Shown one piece after another: positions 41,738-50,906 of a stretch of DNA of 51,812 nt. Location: positions 1-51,812 of the forward strand of contig JADLHG010000060.1 of assembly GCA_020848905.1 (NCBI GenBank), given 5' to 3'. The stretch is from Deltaproteobacteria bacterium (lineage in GTDB: Bacteria; Myxococcota_A; Polyangia; GCA-2747355; JADLHG01). A program made the translations under genes and the position numbers. The first letter of the stretch is position 1; each line of letters starts with the position of its first letter. The notes under the pieces are model-generated. The model did not search any database, had not been told where the DNA came from, and worked only from the letters and a program-made list of their open reading frames with translations.

Positions 41738-42397
41738 ATGCGTTCTGGCCCCAAGGCTCCGTACGTTGCCATCGAGGGTCCCATCGGGGTGGGGAAGTCG
41801 TCCCTGGCCCCGCTCGTCGCGGCCGACCTGGGGGCGCGCATCTTGCTGGAAGAGGTGGAGGAGAACCCTTTCCTGCCGCTCTTTTACGGGGACCGCGCGC
41901 GCTACGCGATGCAGACGCAGCTCTCCTTCCTGCTCTCCCGCTATCACCAGCAGCAGCGCGTCCTGCAGGGGGACCTCTTCGCGCAGGGAGGGGTCGTCAG
42001 CGACTATATCCTGGCAAAGGATCGTATTTTCGCGGCGATCAACCTCTCGACCGAGGAGTTCGCGCTCTACGACCGGCTCTGGGCCGTGCTGCACCCGCGG
42101 GCCCCGCAGCCGGATCTGGTCGTCCTGTTGATGGCGGAGATGGGTGTGCTATTAGATCGTATAGACCGTCGAGGGCGCCCCTACGAACGCTCCCTGGACA
42201 GGTCATATTTGGAGGAAATCTGTCGGCGGTACGGTGAGTACTTCGCCGGTTACGCGGACAGCCCGCTCTTGGTGGTGGATACCTCGGAGATCGACTTCAT
42301 TCACAGGGACGCGGATCGCGCGGACCTGTTGGCGGTCATCCGGGAGCATCGGAGCGGAGTCAGGTATTACAAACCGCTCGGATCGGGCGCGGCCTGA
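41738..42397 (+). CDS. Deoxynucleoside kinase
   Basis: A 219-residue member of the deoxynucleoside kinase family (dGK/dAK/dCK type), which phosphorylates deoxyribonucleosides for salvage. The P-loop is AIEGPIGVGKSS (~12-23). EEVEENPFLPLFYGD, QLSFLLSRYHQQQ, VSDYILAKDRIFA and DRRGRPYERSLDRSYLEEI (lid and substrate region) are typical. There is no clear ribosome-binding site; TATACA 10-15 bases before the ATG resembles a -10, so the transcript may have almost no leader. It diverges from the pseudokinase operon and precedes panB-panC, a neighbourhood also seen in other deltaproteobacteria. Confidence 0.9.
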   Translation: MRSGPKAPYVAIEGPIGVGKSSLAPLVAADLGARILLEEVEENPFLPLFYGDRARYAMQTQLSFLLSRYHQQQRVLQGDLFAQGGVVSDYILAKDRIFAAINLSTEEFALYDRLWAVLHPRAPQPDLVVLLMAEMGVLLDRIDRRGRPYERSLDRSYLEEICRRYGEYFAGYADSPLLVVDTSEIDFIHRDADRADLLAVIREHRSGVRYYKPLGSGAA

Positions 42398-42546
42398 CCG
42401 AGACGGACCGATGCGGCGAAGCGGGACGGACTCCTTTGGCTAGGGGTCCGGTCCAGCCGGGGTCCTCGTGAGACCCCCCGAGGCGGTCCGGGGGATCATC
42501 GACGGCGAGGGGCGCCAGACCCCTCCCTGACGAGGAGGCTTCTGCC

Positions 42547-43485
42547 GTGGCCGACGCACAGCGCGACAAGATCACCGTGCCATTGCTTCAGCAGATGAAG
42601 CGCAAGGCGCAGCGCATCTGCATGCTCACCGCGTACGACGCGACGTTCGCTCGCCTGCTCGACGATGGCGGGGCGGACGTGCTCCTGGTAGGCGACTCCC
42701 TCGGCATGGTCATCAAGGGGGAGGAAAACACCCTGGGCGTGACCGTGGACGAGGTGCTCTACCACACGCGCGCCGTGACACGCGGAGTGCGGCGTGCTCA
42801 CGTGGTGGCGGACATGCCCTTCATGTCCTACCAGACGTCGCTAGAGGAGGGGCTCCGCAACGCCGGTCGGCTCGTCAAGGAGGGGGGCGCTGAATCGGTG
42901 AAGATCGAAGGCGGGCGGCGACACGCGGATCTCGTGGCGCGCCTGAGCGACGTGGGGATCCCGGTCATGGGCCACATCGGACTCACGCCGCAGTCTGTGC
43001 ACGCCATGGGGGGCTTCAAGGTCCAGGGGCGCGGGATCGAGGAGGGGCGCCAGTTGCTGCAGGACGCGCTGGCGCTCGAGGATGCCGGTGCGTACGCGCT
43101 CGTGCTGGAGGGGATCCCCGCCGAGCTCGCCAAGCAGATCACCGAGACGCTTCAGATCCCGACCATCGGGATCGGGGCGGGCCCGCACTGCGACGGACAG
43201 GTGCTCGTCTCCTATGACCTCCTCGGCCTGAACGACACCTTCGCCCCTCGCTTCGTCAAACGCTACGAGCGCCTCAGCGATCGCGTCAAGACGGCCGTCG
43301 CGACGTACGTGACGGAGGTGCAGCAGGGCGCCTTCCCGACGGCAGAACATAGCTTCAGCCGCCTGCGCGCCGAGCGCGGTGGACAGGCTGCGCGGCCGGC
43401 GACGGCTCAGAGCGTAGCTGCGGAGCCGGCCCGGCAAGAGCTGGCCGAAACGATCCCGCTCTACCCCGGCGTCACGCGCAGGTAG
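42547..43485 (+). CDS. panB: 3-methyl-2-oxobutanoate hydroxymethyltransferase
   Basis: A 312-residue enzyme that makes ketopantoate from 2-oxoisovalerate and methylene-THF in pantothenate/CoA synthesis. Conserved: [25 protein letters not shown] (metal-binding Asp), [39 protein letters not shown] and [15 protein letters not shown] with HDLLG-like YDLLGL. The start is GTG at 42547 after GAGGAGG. About 35 residues at the C-terminus exceed the usual length. The 149-base gap from the kinase gene contains a hairpin (GGGGTC-ctcgtga-GACCCC, 42458-42476) but no gene. Confidence 0.96.
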   Translation: MADAQRDKITVPLLQQMKRKAQRICMLTAYDATFARLLDDGGADVLLVGDSLGMVIKGEENTLGVTVDEVLYHTRAVTRGVRRAHVVADMPFMSYQTSLEEGLRNAGRLVKEGGAESVKIEGGRRHADLVARLSDVGIPVMGHIGLTPQSVHAMGGFKVQGRGIEEGRQLLQDALALEDAGAYALVLEGIPAELAKQITETLQIPTIGIGAGPHCDGQVLVSYDLLGLNDTFAPRFVKRYERLSDRVKTAVATYVTEVQQGAFPTAEHSFSRLRAERGGQAARPATAQSVAAEPARQELAETIPLYPGVTRR

Positions 43486-43488
43486 CCC

Positions 43489-44331
43489 ATGCAACAGCTC
43501 TCGGACCCCGCCGAGCTTCGCCGGTCTTGTGATGACCTGCGACGTCGCGGGCAGCGGATCGGTTTCGTGCCGACCATGGGGTATCTGCACGAGGGTCACC
43601 TGTCCCTCGTGCGGCTGGCGCGCGAGCGGGCGGACGCCGTGGTGGTCTCGGTGTTCGTCAACCCGACCCAGTTCGGCCCGTCGGAGGACCTGGCCCGGTA
43701 TCCGAGGGACCTCAGTGGCGATGCCGACAAGTGCTCTGCCGCCGGCGTCGACCTCTTCTTCGTCCCCGACGTGGCAGCGGTCTATCCGGAGGGCCACCAG
43801 ACCTTCGTTTCCGTCGGCGCCCTCGCCGAACCCCTTTGCGGCGCACGACGCCCCGGGCACTTCCGTGGGGTCTGCACCGTCGTGACGCAGCTCCTGAATA
43901 TGGTGGGGCCGTGCGCCATGGTGCTCGGCGAGAAGGACTACCAACAGCTGCAGGTGCTGCGCCGCATGGTGAGAGACCTGCATCTCCCGGCCGAGGTGAT
44001 AGGTGGGCCGATCGTGCGCGAGCCGGATGGCCTCGCCCTGAGCTCGCGAAACGTCTATCTCAAGCCGGAGGAGCGTCGAGCCGCGACGGCGCTATCGCGC
44101 GCCCTCTTCACCACGCGGGAGCGAGCGCGCGGGCGCGGGATGACGGCGTCGGAGGCGCTGGAGCTCGCGCGAGGGATCCTGGCGGCCGAGCCCCTCGTCC
44201 GGCTGGACTACCTGGAGGCGCGGGACCCCGAGAGCCTCGAGCCGGCGGACGTCGTGGCAGAGGGGAAGGCCGTCCTCCTCGTCGCGGCCTTCCTCGGTGC
44301 CACGCGCCTGATCGACAACGTTCGCGTGTAG
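43489..44331 (+). CDS. panC: Pantothenate synthetase
   Basis: A 280-residue ligase joining pantoate and beta-alanine. Conserved: VPTMGYLHEGHLSLV (HIGH-type nucleotide site), FVNPTQFGPSEDLARYPR, RPGHFRGVCTVVTQLLN, LGEKDYQQLQVLRRM (KMSKS-like), and GPIVREPDGLALSSRNVYL. It starts three bases after panB, so the two are cotranscribed. Length is typical. panD is not present in the window. Confidence 0.97.
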   Translation: MQQLSDPAELRRSCDDLRRRGQRIGFVPTMGYLHEGHLSLVRLARERADAVVVSVFVNPTQFGPSEDLARYPRDLSGDADKCSAAGVDLFFVPDVAAVYPEGHQTFVSVGALAEPLCGARRPGHFRGVCTVVTQLLNMVGPCAMVLGEKDYQQLQVLRRMVRDLHLPAEVIGGPIVREPDGLALSSRNVYLKPEERRAATALSRALFTTRERARGRGMTASEALELARGILAAEPLVRLDYLEARDPESLEPADVVAEGKAVLLVAAFLGATRLIDNVRV

Positions 44332-44400
44332 CCGCGGCGGGCGCCGGCAGCGCCCGGTGGCCGTCCGCGAGTCGCGGACCTGTGATATACCCGCCGGGCG

Positions 44401-46053
44401 ATGACCGTTCGAAAGTCGAGGGAGGGGCCTCCACGCCGACGCTCGGGTCAGACCCGCCTGGGGCCGAGAGACGCACCTTCCGCAGTGTCCCCTGCGCTCG
44501 CTCACCGGGGCGCGCCGTTGCTCGCGGTGATCGACGCGGGTTCTCGCGCCGTGCGACTGGCGGTGGCGGAGGCGCACCCGGGACGTCCGCTGCGACGGCT
44601 GGAGACGTTGAGCGCGCCGGTGGCGCTCGGAGTGGACGCCGCGGGCGGAGGTCGCATCCGGACCACCACGACGGAGGCTGTGGTAAGCATCCTTCACGAC
44701 TTCGCCGCCGTCCTCCAGGGCTACGGCCTCTCCCTTGGCTCGTGTCGCGCGGTCGCCACCACGGCCATTCGGGAAGCGCGGAATCGAGACGTCTTCCTCG
44801 ACCGGGTGGCGCAGCGGACGGGCCTGCGGATCGAGGTGATCGAGGCGGTCGAGGAGGCGCGGCTCCTGCACCAACTGCTCGGACGCCTCCTCGCGCCGCA
44901 CTACCAACAGGGGCGGAACCTGATCCTGGCGCTGGGCGGAGGCGGTACGCAGATCATCGTGCAGGCGGCAGGGGAGCTCGTCCTTGCCGAGTCGCAGCGC
45001 TTCGGGACGCTGAGTCTCCACGGGCGAATGCCGAACGAGCGCAGCTCCGTTGCCACCGCACGATGCTTTCTGGCCAAGGCGGCGCATGGCCTCGGGCGGC
45101 TGACCGACCTCTCTCGGGTGCGTACGGTCGTTGGGCTGAACCGGGAGTTGCTCGAGCTCGCCGAGAAGCTGACGAGAGGTAGGAGCGACGAGGTGGGCCT
45201 GCATCTGGATCGAAAGCAGGTCAACCGGCTGGCCGCGCTGACGGAGGATCGAAGCGCCGACGAGTTGGCCGCGCGAACCGGTCTCGACGCCGTGACGGCG
45301 GAGGTGGGACGCATGGCGCTCGAGGAGGTCATGGCTTTCTGGCGCCTGGCCGAGGCCACCTCTCTGACCCTCTGCCGGGCGACGCTCGTCGATGGACTGC
45401 TCTTCGAGGCGGAGAGGCGGCACACGGCGCCCGAACTCGTCGCGCACGACCTGGCCGCGCAGGGAGAGGAGGGGGCGTGGGCTCTCGCGCGGCGTTTCCA
45501 CGCCGACGAGGCGCACGCGGCACAGGTGCGGTCGCTGGCGCTGCACCTTTTCGACGCTCTCCGCGGCAGCGGTGGTCTGTCCGAGCCCAGCCGGCGCCTT
45601 CTGGGCGTGGCGGCCATCGTGCACGACATCGGGGTCTTCGTCCGGAGTTCCGATCACGAGGTCCACTCGGCCTACCTGGTCCGGGCGAGCGAGATCATGG
45701 GCCTCACGCGCGCCGACCGATGGGCCGTGGCGACGATGACCCGGCATCACCGGGGGCCCGTGTCGTATTCGGACTTCGCCGTGGGGGAGCTGACCTCCGA
45801 GAGCGAACGGGTGGAGCTTCTCAAGCTGACAGCCATCCTGCGCCTGGCGGAGGCGCTCGACGCTGACCACCAGCAGCGCGTGGGCCAGCTCCGCGTCGAG
45901 GTGGACAGCGAAAGCATGCACGTCTGCGCCGAGACCTCGAGCGGGGATCGCGAGAGCTTCCTGGAACTCGGGCGGGCCTTTCGCCTGCAGGCCGACCTCT
46001 TCGAGGAGGTATTCGGTGTCATGCCCGTGCTGACGGAGGTCCTTCCGGGATAG
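44401..46053 (+). CDS. Ppx/GppA-family protein with HD domain, degenerate phosphate-binding loop
   Basis: A 550-residue protein of the exopolyphosphatase/pppGpp phosphohydrolase family with C-terminal HD domain. The N-terminal DAGSRAVRLAVAE (like DIGSNSxRL) and ATTAIREARNRDVFL (with the catalytic Glu) are present. However the second phosphate loop, usually DIGGGSTE, reads ALGGGGTQ, losing the Asp, Ser and Glu. The HD domain has VAAIVHDIGVF and TRHHRG. A ~35-residue basic N-terminal extension is unusual. The upstream phrase TGTGATATAC close to the ATG looks like a -10. It stands 15 bases before ppk, so it belongs to a polyphosphate operon, perhaps as a sensor or altered hydrolase. Confidence 0.86.
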   Translation: MTVRKSREGPPRRRSGQTRLGPRDAPSAVSPALAHRGAPLLAVIDAGSRAVRLAVAEAHPGRPLRRLETLSAPVALGVDAAGGGRIRTTTTEAVVSILHDFAAVLQGYGLSLGSCRAVATTAIREARNRDVFLDRVAQRTGLRIEVIEAVEEARLLHQLLGRLLAPHYQQGRNLILALGGGGTQIIVQAAGELVLAESQRFGTLSLHGRMPNERSSVATARCFLAKAAHGLGRLTDLSRVRTVVGLNRELLELAEKLTRGRSDEVGLHLDRKQVNRLAALTEDRSADELAARTGLDAVTAEVGRMALEEVMAFWRLAEATSLTLCRATLVDGLLFEAERRHTAPELVAHDLAAQGEEGAWALARRFHADEAHAAQVRSLALHLFDALRGSGGLSEPSRRLLGVAAIVHDIGVFVRSSDHEVHSAYLVRASEIMGLTRADRWAVATMTRHHRGPVSYSDFAVGELTSESERVELLKLTAILRLAEALDADHQQRVGQLRVEVDSESMHVCAETSSGDRESFLELGRAFRLQADLFEEVFGVMPVLTEVLPG

Positions 46054-46068
46054 ACGGGAGATGGCGCG

Positions 46069-48207
46069 ATGAGGCCACGAGGGAAACCAGACCCCCAGCA
46101 GAGGTACTTCAACCGGGAGTGGAGCTGGCTCTGCTTCAACGAGCGCGTGCTCGAGGAGGCCGAGGACGAGCAGAACCCGCTCCTCGAGCGCCTCCGCTTC
46201 CTCAGTATCTTCGCCGGGAATCTCGACGAATTTTACATGATCCGAGTGGCCGGATTGTTCCGCCAGGTCGACGCGGGAATCGCGGTGAGCGGGCCTGACC
46301 AGCGGCGTCCGGAAGAGCAGCTCGCTGGCGCCGCGGAGCGCGTTCAGGCCCTCTTGCCGCGCCTGGAGGCCGTTCTCGCGCGGCTCTTGCACGAACTCGC
46401 GGACCAGGGGGTTCCCGTCCTGGCGGTGGAGCAGCTCGACGGGCAAGGTCGTGACTTCGCGCGGCGCTACTACGAAGAGCTGGTCTATCCGGTCATCACG
46501 CCCACGATCGTGGGGCCGAAACATCCGTTTCCCACCCTGCAGAACTGCACTCTGACGCTGGTCCTTCGCCTCGCCGAGCGGCGCAAACCCCGCGGCGTGC
46601 GTCGTCGGCTCGCGTTCCTCGCCCTGCCCCGCGTGTTGCCACGTTTCGTGACCGTTCGCGGAGCAAACGGGACCGTAGCGCTCGTGCCGCTCGAGTCGTT
46701 GCTCGTCGCGCACGCCCCGTCGCTTTTTGCCGGATACGAGGTCCAGGCGATAAGCGCCGTTCGCGTCACGCGGGACGCCGATATCGCCATCGACGAGGAT
46801 GCGACGGAAGACATGCGAAGGGCCGTGGCGCGCAAGCTCCTCGGGCGGCGGCACGGCGCGGCGGTGCGGCTCGAGCACGGGTCGCGTATCGCGCGCAAGG
46901 TGCTTCGGGTGCTCAAGGCCAACCTGCAGGTGGATCCGGCGCACTGCTACGCTCGTCGTGGGTTGATGCAGCTGGTCGACGTGCAACAGATTTACGCGGC
47001 GGTGAGTCGTGCGGACCTCAAGTTCCCACCGCTCGTCCCGCTGCCTGCCGCCCGTGGCCGGCCCAAGAGCTGTTTCGAGTGGCTACGCCGTGGAGCGGTG
47101 CTGGTCCACCACCCCTATCACTCCTTCGACCCGGTGGCCGAGCTCGTTGCCGAGGCGGCGAACGACCCTGGAGTTCTGGCAATAAAGCAGACGCTCTATC
47201 GGACGAGCGGCGACTCGCCGGTGGTGCGGGCGCTGACCTTGGCCGCCGAGCGCGGGAAGCAGGTCAGCGTGGTGGTGGAGCTGCGGGCTCGCTTCGACGA
47301 GGAGCGGAACCTCGAGTGGGCCCGGCGTCTGGAGCATGCGGGCGCGCACGTGGTGTACGGGCTGGTCGGCTACAAGACGCACTGCAAGGCCCTTCTGGTG
47401 GTGCGTCGGGAGCCGGAAGGGATCCGGCGCTACCTGCACCTGGGGACGGGAAACTACAACGACGCGACTGCGCGCGCCTACACCGACGTTGGGCTGCTTG
47501 CTTGTGACGAACTCCTCGGCGAGGACGTGTCGGCGCTCTTCAACGTCATCACCGGGGCGACCCAGCCTCCGGCGTGGAACAAGATCGAAATGGCTCCCAC
47601 GGGTCTGCGAAGGCGACTGCTCTACCTCATCGGTCGCGAGGCCGAGCGTTCGGGGCGGCGTGCTCGCGGGAGGATCATCGCCAAGATGAACGCGCTCGTG
47701 GACCCGGAGGTGATCGATGCGCTCTACGGGGCGTCGCGGGCCGGAGTGCGAGTGGACCTGATCGTGCGCGGGACCTGCTGCCTGCGCCCGGGTGTCCCGG
47801 GCCTATCGGAGAACGTGCGCGTGCGCAGCATCGTCGGAAGGTTCCTCGAGCACGCGCGCGTCTTCTGGTTTGCGAACGGCGGACACGACGAGCTCTACCT
47901 CTCCTCGGCCGACTGGATGCCTCGGAACCTCGACCACCGGATCGAGATCCTTTTTCCCGTCGAGGAACCGGAGCATCGCAGATACCTGAGGGCCGTGCTG
48001 GAGCTCGGTCTGCAGGACAACACGAAGGCACGCGAGCTGCGCGCCGACGGTGTCTACCGGCCGTGGCGCGCCGGGCGGCAGCGGGTGGACAGCCAGCGTG
48101 CGACGATGGAGCTGACGGAGGATTGGCTCGGGCCGAGGGAGGCCCAGCCGCTCCAGCGGTTCGTCCCGATGGGGCGCGGTACGGCGCGCGAAGGCGGCGA
48201 GGGATGA
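46069..48207 (+). CDS. ppk: Polyphosphate kinase 1
   Basis: A 712-residue enzyme that polymerises the ATP gamma-phosphate into polyphosphate. Conserved: FNREWSWLCFNERVLEEA, RFLSIFAGNLDEFYMIRV, VHHPYHSFDPV, IKQTLYRTSGDSP, and the phosphorylated-His region GYKTHCKALLVV. LHLGTGNYNDATARAYTD, the second active-site His in RFLEHARVFWF, and DLYLSSADWMPRNLDHRIE-like sequence also fit. Its stop overlaps the CHAD gene start (ATGA, 48204-48207). It follows the Ppx-type gene by 15 bases. Confidence 0.97.
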   Translation: MRPRGKPDPQQRYFNREWSWLCFNERVLEEAEDEQNPLLERLRFLSIFAGNLDEFYMIRVAGLFRQVDAGIAVSGPDQRRPEEQLAGAAERVQALLPRLEAVLARLLHELADQGVPVLAVEQLDGQGRDFARRYYEELVYPVITPTIVGPKHPFPTLQNCTLTLVLRLAERRKPRGVRRRLAFLALPRVLPRFVTVRGANGTVALVPLESLLVAHAPSLFAGYEVQAISAVRVTRDADIAIDEDATEDMRRAVARKLLGRRHGAAVRLEHGSRIARKVLRVLKANLQVDPAHCYARRGLMQLVDVQQIYAAVSRADLKFPPLVPLPAARGRPKSCFEWLRRGAVLVHHPYHSFDPVAELVAEAANDPGVLAIKQTLYRTSGDSPVVRALTLAAERGKQVSVVVELRARFDEERNLEWARRLEHAGAHVVYGLVGYKTHCKALLVVRREPEGIRRYLHLGTGNYNDATARAYTDVGLLACDELLGEDVSALFNVITGATQPPAWNKIEMAPTGLRRRLLYLIGREAERSGRRARGRIIAKMNALVDPEVIDALYGASRAGVRVDLIVRGTCCLRPGVPGLSENVRVRSIVGRFLEHARVFWFANGGHDELYLSSADWMPRNLDHRIEILFPVEEPEHRRYLRAVLELGLQDNTKARELRADGVYRPWRAGRQRVDSQRATMELTEDWLGPREAQPLQRFVPMGRGTAREGGEG

Positions 48208-49970
48208 GGTCGGGGCTGCGGCAACGATGGTGGGTCGGTCCCGCGCGGCTGAGCGTCGCCGCGCTCGAGGGTGCCGCGGGCGGGAGCGCGTCGTGGGTGA
48301 CGGAGACGCGGCTGGTCTTGAAGGTGACCTACTGGGGGAGCGCGGATGGGTCTCTCGAGCGGGCGGGGCTCGCGGCGCGTACCGTGGAGGGCGGCGGCAC
48401 GCGATGGGCGGAGGTGGGGGTCGTGCCGCTACTGCCGGGGCTCCCCGTCGCGTGGCCCCTGTGGCGCGCGGAGCTCGTCGAGGGGACGGACCCGGCGCGT
48501 GGCTTGCGACGGGTGCTCCGGACGGAGGTGGGATGGACCGCCACTTGCTCCTTGAGACCCGAGTGGAGCGGGACGGTCGAACGCTGGGCGGGACGCGTAG
48601 GCGTGGCGGGATGCGCCGGACGCTTCGTTTTCGACCGACTCGCGGGGGGAGCGGCACCGGCACGCCGGGCGGCGCGGCTGGCGGAGCTCCGCGTTGGTTT
48701 CCCCTGGCGCGAGAGCGACGCGTGGAGCGAGCGACTCGATGCCATAGGAGCACGCGTGGGGCTGCGGCCGAGCCGGAGCCTCGTCGCGACGCACCTCCGG
48801 CCGGGGTCGTTGAGTCAGGCGCTTCGTCAGGCAGCGAGCGTGGCGCCCGATGTGCGCGCGGGCGACTTCGCGAGGAGGGCGATTCATGACCTGGCCGCTT
48901 CTCTCGTGGGTCACGAGGGAGGAGCGGTCCTGGGCTACGACCCTGAGCACGTTCACAAGGCGCGCGTCGCCACCCGGAGACTGCGCGCCGTCGTGGGGGC
49001 CTTCGACGGGGTCTTCGGGGCGGAGGCGAAGATCCTGGCGCGCGAGCTGCGGTGGCTGACGCGCGAACTCGGGATCGTGCGCGATCTGGACGTCTGCTGG
49101 CTCGAGAGCTTCAGCTGGCAGCGCGAGCTCGGGGAGGAGCCGGCCGCGGGTTGGGTCCACTTGCGAGAGGCGCTCACGCATCGGAGCCTGCGCGCGCAAC
49201 GGCGGCTCGTGCGAGCACTTCGGAGCGCCCGATACGATCGTCTGAAGAAGCTGCTGGCGCGCGCCAGTGCGGGCCGGCTAGCAGGAGTGGGCGCACGCGC
49301 GTGCGAGGAAAGCGCGGTCGTTGCAGCACGGCGCGAACTCGAGCGGCGCGCACGTCGCTTTCGGCGTGCCGTGCGGGCCGCACGCCGAACGCCTTCGGCG
49401 CGGGCGTTGCACGAGGTGCGGATCGCCGGCAAGAAGCTCCGCTATACCGCGGAGGTCGTGGAACCCATCTGCGGAGGTGTTGGCAGAGCCGCGGTGGGTC
49501 GGCTCGAGGAGTTGCAGGACCTCCTCGGCGGCCTGCAGGATCGCGTGAGCGTGGGTATTCTTGCCGCGGAGCTGGCGCGCGGCGCTGCGGCGGGTTCCCT
49601 CCCGACCGAGTACCGGTACGTTCTAGGGCGGTTGTCCGCCTGGGGAAACGTTGATACCGCCGAGGCTGCGGCCGAGGTGCTGCGCGCTCTGTCGCCGTTC
49701 GCGGGCAAGAGGGCGTTTGCAGCCCTGCTCGGGGGCGTTCGCGCGGCCGCCGATGAGGTGCGCGGAAGAGCGGCGCACGGCGTGCGGCCGACGGAGGGGA
49801 GCACGAAGAATGCGGATCTATCTCGTTCGACACGGAGCGGCGGACGCACGTCCGACGAGCGGCGAGGACGACCCCGGCCGCGCCCTGGTGGCAAAGGGGC
49901 GGAAGCAGGCGCGGGCCGCGGGGCAGTTCCTGGCGGCCGTCGGCGCCAGGCCGCGAATGGTCGTGTCTAG
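48204..49970 (+). CDS. CHAD-domain protein with degenerate CYTH-like N-terminus
   Basis: A 588-residue protein. Residues ~1-160 loosely resemble a CYTH domain (ETRLVLKVTYWG, LAARTVEGGGTRWAEVG) but lack its clear Glu motif. From ~220 the CHAD domain shows HxxRVxxRRLR-type motifs (VHKARVATRRLRAV and LHEVRIAGKKLRYTAEV) and RDLDVCWLE. CHAD helices bind polyphosphate, and the gene overlaps ppk by four bases, so it likely acts on or localises polyphosphate. The last ~55 residues are an Arg/Gly-rich tail produced by reading through the sixA start in another frame; the two genes share 161 bases. Either a true overlap or a shift near the end of CHAD would explain this. Confidence 0.85.
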   Translation: MRSGLRQRWWVGPARLSVAALEGAAGGSASWVTETRLVLKVTYWGSADGSLERAGLAARTVEGGGTRWAEVGVVPLLPGLPVAWPLWRAELVEGTDPARGLRRVLRTEVGWTATCSLRPEWSGTVERWAGRVGVAGCAGRFVFDRLAGGAAPARRAARLAELRVGFPWRESDAWSERLDAIGARVGLRPSRSLVATHLRPGSLSQALRQAASVAPDVRAGDFARRAIHDLAASLVGHEGGAVLGYDPEHVHKARVATRRLRAVVGAFDGVFGAEAKILARELRWLTRELGIVRDLDVCWLESFSWQRELGEEPAAGWVHLREALTHRSLRAQRRLVRALRSARYDRLKKLLARASAGRLAGVGARACEESAVVAARRELERRARRFRRAVRAARRTPSARALHEVRIAGKKLRYTAEVVEPICGGVGRAAVGRLEELQDLLGGLQDRVSVGILAAELARGAAAGSLPTEYRYVLGRLSAWGNVDTAEAAAEVLRALSPFAGKRAFAALLGGVRAAADEVRGRAAHGVRPTEGSTKNADLSRSTRSGGRTSDERRGRPRPRPGGKGAEAGAGRGAVPGGRRRQAANGRV

Positions 49971-50301
49971 CCCGCTGAAGCGGGCAATGCAGACGGCGCA
50001 GCTTCTGGCGAAAGAGCTGCGAGGCTCGCCGGGGGTGGTTTCCGCGCCGCGTCTGGCCCCGGAAGGGGCCGTCGAGGACGCAGTGGCGCTGCTGCTGCGT
50101 GGGGCGCCGAGCTGCGTGGTGGCCGTCGGACACGAACCGCTGTTGACGGCGATAGCCGCGCACCTGCTCGGCACGCGCCGCCTACGGATCGATCTGCGGA
50201 AGGGGGGCGTGGTGGAGCTGGAGCTCGAGCGACCAGGCAACGCCCCTGCCGTGCTGCTCGGGATCGTGCGTCCAGGGCATGGAAAGTCGCTCCGGGGATG
50301 A
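49810..50301 (+). CDS. sixA: SixA-type phosphohistidine phosphatase
   Basis: A 163-residue histidine-phosphatase-superfamily protein. The catalytic RHG motif is in MRIYLVRHGAADA, a second Arg/Ser pair in VVSSPLKRAMQTAQLL, and the second His in VAVGHEPLLTAIAAHL. Small SixA proteins remove phosphate from phosphohistidine. GGAGGGGAGC precedes the ATG at 49810. It overlaps the CHAD gene by 161 bases and closes the polyphosphate cluster. Ppk1 itself is a phosphohistidine enzyme, so action on it is conceivable but unproven. Confidence 0.9.
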   Translation: MRIYLVRHGAADARPTSGEDDPGRALVAKGRKQARAAGQFLAAVGARPRMVVSSPLKRAMQTAQLLAKELRGSPGVVSAPRLAPEGAVEDAVALLLRGAPSCVVAVGHEPLLTAIAAHLLGTRRLRIDLRKGGVVELELERPGNAPAVLLGIVRPGHGKSLRG

Positions 50302-50387
50302 GGGGCGGCGTCCACGAGGCCTTCGTTCTTGAAAAAACGGCGCCCGTCCCATATCTTACGCGAACCCCGGCCGGAACAAGTTCGTCC

Positions 50388-50415
50388 TTGACAGGGAAGA
50401 AGTCATCCATATAAT
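50388..50415 (+). promoter_or_regulatory. Consensus sigma-70 promoter of the ribosomal (str) operon
   Basis: A perfect TTGACA (50388-50393) and perfect TATAAT (50410-50415) are separated by 16 bases, ~105 bases upstream of rpsL. The leader contains GC-rich self-complementary sequence (CTTCGGGGAG near 50428 and CTCCCGAAG-like CTTCCCGAA near 50447). Confidence 0.9.
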
Positions 50416-50519
50416 ACGGCAATCCTTCGGGGAGACCCCCGTCGTCTTCCCGAAAATATTCGTGAAGATAGACAGTTAGAAGGTTCCGGCACGGTCTGCC
50501 GGGAGTGAAAAGAGCGGCG

Positions 50520-50897
50520 ATGCCGACCATCAATCAGCTAGTTAGACAGGGACGCACGAAGCAGAAGGCCAAGACGACGGCTCCTGCTCTGCAGAATTGC
50601 CCGCAGAAGCGGGGCGTTTGTCTGCGCGTGTACACGACGACGCCCAAGAAGCCGAATTCCGCCCTTCGCAAGGTGGCGCGCGTGCGTCTCAGCAATGGGA
50701 TGGAAGTCACGACCTACATTCCGGGGGAGGGGCACAATCTCCAGGAGCATTCGGTCGTGCTGCTTCGCGGCGGCCGCGTGAAGGATCTCCCCGGCGTGCG
50801 CTATCACATCGTTCGCGGCGCGCGAAACACGGACACCGCTGGCGTGACCAGCAGGCGTCAAGGGCGCAGCAAGTACGGCGCCAAGCGACCGAAGTAG
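50520..50897 (+). CDS. rpsL: 30S ribosomal protein S12
   Basis: A 125-residue ribosomal protein of the decoding centre. [12 protein letters not shown], the [18 protein letters not shown] segment containing streptomycin-resistance positions, and [20 protein letters not shown] are essentially canonical; Lys is present in both classic positions (PKKPNS and GGRVKDLPG). It follows a perfect promoter. The ATG at 50520 has GGGAG about 15 bases upstream and a closer purine-rich AAAAGAG. It is the first gene of the str operon. Confidence 0.98.
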   Translation: MPTINQLVRQGRTKQKAKTTAPALQNCPQKRGVCLRVYTTTPKKPNSALRKVARVRLSNGMEVTTYIPGEGHNLQEHSVVLLRGGRVKDLPGVRYHIVRGARNTDTAGVTSRRQGRSKYGAKRPK

Positions 50898-50906
50898 GAC
50901 AGCCCC

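Noticed and set aside
44092-46986. Minus-strand open frame of ~964 codons
   Set aside because: Antisense to panC, the Ppx-type gene and ppk, all with clear catalytic motifs; a codon-bias shadow.
50326-50352. Minus-strand terminator (ACGG-gcg-CCGT with T-run)
   Set aside because: The stem has only four pairs and there is no minus-strand gene to terminate.
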